Source of the DNA: Fonticula-like sp. SCN 57-25
Lineage: Eukaryota > Nucleariida > Rotosphaerida
Assembly (NCBI GenBank): GCA_001724245.1
Contig: MEDX01000079.1
Span: forward strand, 1 to 21,659
Direction: 5' to 3'
DNA: 21,659 nucleotides
The notes under the pieces were generated by a model. It made no database searches. It was not told the origin of the DNA and saw nothing but the letters and a program-made list of their open reading frames with translations. Below, one piece after another: positions 19,149 to 21,659 of the stretch (position 1 is its first letter; each line of letters opens with the position of its first letter). The translations under genes and the position numbers were made by a program.

Positions 19149-19941
19149 ATGGCTCTCTTCATCAAGGCATTCATGGACTGGCTCCGGTCCCTTTTCTTCA
19201 AGGAGGAGATGGAGCTTACGCTTGTCGGCCTTCAAAACTCCGGAAAGACGACGCTCGTCAACGTGTTGGCGGTACGCGATCGTGACGCATTTGCCGTGAC
19301 CTCCTATCCTCTATATAAGCATAACCAGTGAATTCTCGCTTAAACTCCTGTTTGCCCCGGGGCCTTTGCTATGGTTTTCTTACCAATTTTATTTTTACGC
19401 ACAGAACGGGCAGTTCAATGAGGACATGATCCCCACCGTCGGCTTCAATATGCGCAAGGTGACCAAGGGCAATGTCACGATGAAGCTGTGGGACATTGGA
19501 GGCCAGCCGCGCTTCCGGAGCATGTGGGAGCGCTACTGCCGTGGTGTCAACTCGATTGTGTACGCAAGGCGAAAAAAGATCTGTTAAAGCTAATCGGCGT
19601 TGGACCTACAGTTTTGTTATTGATTCGGCCGACCAGGAGAAGCTCGAGGCCGCCAAGACGGAGCTCAAGAGCCTGCTGGAGAAGCCGCAGCTCGCCGGTA
19701 TCCCCGTTCTTGTGCTCGGCAACAAGAACGACTTGCCCGGCGCCCTTTCGGTGGAGCAGGTCATCGACCGCCTGTACGCTTGCCGCGGTGAATTCCACAG
19801 CTTCTCTAACCCTGATACGCCTCTAGTGATCTCAAGAGCATCTCGAACCGCGAGGTTTGCTGCTACTCCATCTCGGCAAAGAACCAGGTGAACATTGACA
19901 TTACCTTGCAGTGGCTCATCAAGCACGCCAAGAGCAAATAG
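19149..19941 (+). CDS. ARL8: ARL8 small GTPase
   Basis: ARL8 sits on lysosomes and lysosome-related organelles and recruits kinesin adaptors and tethering complexes. Exons 19149-19271, 19405-19559, 19612-19773 and 19827-19941 join in phase to give 184 residues (human ARL8B is 186). The N-terminal amphipathic helix [17 protein letters not shown] lacks the Gly2 used for myristoylation in ARFs, as in all ARL8s. Motifs are GLQNSGKT (27-34), the switch I segment [27 protein letters not shown], and NKND. The C terminus ([26 protein letters not shown]) is diagnostic. Introns of 133, 52 and 53 nt all begin GTACGC; the first is the longest intron in the window. A possible poly(A) signal AATAAA lies at 20235-20240. 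Confidence 0.97.
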
Positions 19942-20363
19942 ACAGTGCAGGCGCTTGGTTATGGCCGCGCTTTTCACGCTCTCGTTTCCCCATGCTGTTC
20001 TCTGTTCACACACCTTCGGTCGTTATTTTTCCTCTTGTTTTCTTTCGTTCCTATCTATCACACTGGCCTTCCTATCTGTGCGCCTTGCGTACCGTCTTTT
20101 CGTTCCGACAGCCTGGGCTGGGTAGGCGTGAAAGCGGCGCGGGTATGCATCCTATAGAATTTTCCCTTGTCTTTTTTGAACCTTTTTGTCAAATTGACGA
20201 GGAAGACCCTCTCGTTTGCGCCGTGTGTCTGAACAATAAAAAAGTAAGGAATATTTACGGGCTCTTTTGCATTATGTAGATATGATATGGGCAGGCAAAG
20301 GGAATCATCAAAAGGTAGCAGCAGGAACATGGCTCGCCGTTTCTCGTGTAAAGAAGAGCATCT
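19942..20363. other. Intergenic gap between convergent ARL8 and TTC7
   Basis: These 422 bases hold both 3' UTRs. The left half is pyrimidine-rich (TTTCC/CTCTT blocks around 19980-20050). AATAAA at 20235-20240 is a candidate plus-strand poly(A) signal, about 290 nt after the ARL8 stop. I see no coding exon or RNA gene. Confidence 0.45.
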
Positions 20364-21659
20364 CTAGAGCCTGTACTGCAGGGTGCGGAAGGGTCTAATG
20401 GGCGCCTTCATCTCGTACTTGGCCGCCTCCTCGAAAGCGGTGGACGCCTCGATAGGCTGGCCCGTGGCGAGGTAGAGGTGCGCGAGGAGCGCCCAGGACA
20501 TGTAGTCGTGCTCGTCGGCCTCGATGGCCGCCCGCAAATAGTGCTCCGCCTGCACGGTGTACTCGCTGGCGGTCTGCGACCCCTGCGGGGCTTCCGCGGC
20601 CAGCCTGAGGAGCACGCGACCGAGCCCCTGCAGGGCGGCCGTGTGCGACAGGTCAAACTGGAGGGCATTCTGAAAGTGCTTGGTCGCCTGCTCATAGTTG
20701 CCGCGGCCCTCCTCGATGCGGCCCGCGCACGTCCACACATTCGCGTCGGCGAGGCGGATCTGCGCGGCCTCGCTGACGCACGTCTCCGCCTCGTCCCAGC
20801 TGCCAAGGCCGATAAAGAAGGCGGCCGAGGCCGTCCACACGGCCACGGCCGTCTCCATCGCCTCGCGGTGCTCGGGGACTTCAATGTCGGCCGTCACCGA
20901 GACGGTCGAGGCTACCATATTGAGCGCCGCGGGGTGGTCGCGCGTGGCATCGCGCCGGCTGAACGACCGCTGTATCCGGGAGGTCGGCGGCACCGTGCCC
21001 GAGACCTGCGAACTGGCGAGCATCTGCATCATGGTCAATTTGTGCCCGGGTTCCGTGCTCTTGGCAAACGCGACGACCGCCTGTTGAAGCGTGCCGAGCG
21101 CCTTGGTCGACCCGACGGTCAGGATTTCAATGGACGCCTGCGTGAGGAGCAGCTGCGCGTCCGGGGCCCCGCCCGCCTCGCACGCACGCAGCGCCGCCTC
21201 ATAGTCCTTCTGGCCCGACAGGATGAGGGCAAAGAGATGGAACACATCCGAGCTCTGCTTGTCGACCTTTAGCGCCTCGACGACTTGGTGCCGCGCCTTG
21301 TGCAAGCGGGCGCGCTCCGCCTGGAGCAGCGCCGCGTTGTACGAGATGGTCAGGCCGGCCATCGCGGGGTCCTTGCTGGCTTCCGCAAATGCGGCGCTCG
21401 CCTCCTTCCGCAGCCGCTCCGCCTCCTTGGCGCCCGACGTGCGCGCCAGCCGCGCCTTGGCGACGGCGATGAGGTGTTGTAACCGCGGCACGTTGGGATC
21501 CGCGCGCCCCAACCCCTGCTCTGCAATATGCAGCGCTTCGCGGGGGCTACTCAGCGGGTGCAGGAGAAGCTCCGCGGCCAGGACGCTCGCCCTTGCGTCA
21601 AAGAGGCACTCGCGCGTGACGGCGAGCGCCTCCACATGGCGGCCTGCGCGCGCGAGCGT
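20364..21659 (-). CDS. TTC7: Tetratricopeptide repeat protein 7 (C-terminal part; runs off right edge)
   Basis: TTC7 (Ypp1 in yeast, NPG proteins in plants) scaffolds phosphatidylinositol 4-kinase III alpha at the plasma membrane with EFR3 and FAM126. The last 431 residues are visible, with no intron. The frame is open to the right edge, so the N terminus is missing. TPR helices are visible throughout, for example LAAELLLHPLSSPREALHIA, VFHLFALILSGQKDYEAALRA, NVWTCAGRIEEGRGNYEQATK and SWALLAHLYLATGQPIEAS. The C-terminal end (APIRPFRTLQYRL) follows the family pattern of a Pro-Phe then hydrophobic terminus. Between the TPR blocks is a variable linker (residues with SRIQRSFSRRDATRDH), as in animal TTC7. 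Calmodulin binding, known for plant relatives, cannot be judged here. Confidence 0.85.
   Translation of the reverse strand, partial: TLARAGRHVEALAVTRECLFDARASVLAAELLLHPLSSPREALHIAEQGLGRADPNVPRLQHLIAVAKARLARTSGAKEAERLRKEASAAFAEASKDPAMAGLTISYNAALLQAERARLHKARHQVVEALKVDKQSSDVFHLFALILSGQKDYEAALRACEAGGAPDAQLLLTQASIEILTVGSTKALGTLQQAVVAFAKSTEPGHKLTMMQMLASSQVSGTVPPTSRIQRSFSRRDATRDHPAALNMVASTVSVTADIEVPEHREAMETAVAVWTASAAFFIGLGSWDEAETCVSEAAQIRLADANVWTCAGRIEEGRGNYEQATKHFQNALQFDLSHTAALQGLGRVLLRLAAEAPQGSQTASEYTVQAEHYLRAAIEADEHDYMSWALLAHLYLATGQPIEASTAFEEAAKYEMKAPIRPFRTLQYRL

Noticed and set aside
20478-21272. Plus-strand open frame of 264 codons
   Set aside because: Antisense shadow of TTC7, Arg/Gly/Leu-rich and without family resemblance.
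1-21659. CRISPR arrays, insertion sequences, bacterial promoters or operons
   Set aside because: No spaced direct repeats, transposase or terminal repeats were seen, and the spliceosomal introns show a eukaryotic nuclear genome.

Overview
The window is nuclear DNA of a gene-dense, intron-rich microbial eukaryote. The genes are GC-rich and the gaps between them are short and AT-richer. Introns are mostly 43-90 nt, many with a CTAAC-like branch site. The gene set (PrimPol, EME1, TOP3A, DPH4, calcipressin, FBXO7-like, NUFIP1, NOG1, ARL8, TTC7, and a secreted EGF/sushi-type protein) fits a free-living protist such as an Acanthamoeba-like amoeba. I cannot fix the species from sequence alone. There is no sign of bacterial operons, CRISPR, transposons or rRNA/tRNA genes.

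Layout, left to right: (1) <1-2276 minus, the 5' part of a secreted modular protein: signal peptide, DNRLRE/CBM96-like domain, EGF-like module, then at least six sushi-like repeats. (2) 2864-4225 minus, a multi-pass PAP2/SGPP-like lipid phosphatase. (3) 4451-5823 plus, primase-polymerase PrimPol. (4) 5893-8173 minus, EME1, the partner of MUS81. (5) 8327-9619 minus, a PKA regulatory subunit with an N-terminal membrane segment. (6) 9941-13488 plus, topoisomerase III alpha. (7) 13552-13950 minus, DPH4. (8) 14058-14747 plus, calcipressin/RCAN. (9) 14949-15639 minus, an FBXO7-like F-box protein. (10) 15646-16650 plus, NUFIP1. (11) 16910-18911 minus, NOG1. (12) 19149-19941 plus, ARL8. (13) 20364->21659 minus, TTC7, running off the right edge.

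Twelve of the 13 genes have recognisable homologues. Most were rebuilt across introns by requiring family homology, legal splice sites and matching reading phase at every junction. Genes alternate strand, giving divergent promoters (PAP2/PrimPol, PKA-R/TOP3A, DPH4/RCAN, FBXO7-like/NUFIP1, NOG1/ARL8) and tightly convergent 3' ends.

Functionally, PrimPol, EME1 and TOP3A form a 9-kb group of fork-restart and Holliday-junction genes. The PrimPol and TOP3A promoters carry E2F-like sites. NOG1, NUFIP1 and DPH4 belong to ribosome, snoRNP and translation-factor biogenesis. PKA-R, RCAN, ARL8 and TTC7 belong to signalling and membrane traffic. The most unusual items are the PKA regulatory subunit whose docking domain is replaced by a membrane anchor, the phase-1 exon-shuffled surface protein, the 6-bp gap between the FBXO7-like and NUFIP1 start codons, and a recurrent GTRCG 5' splice site.
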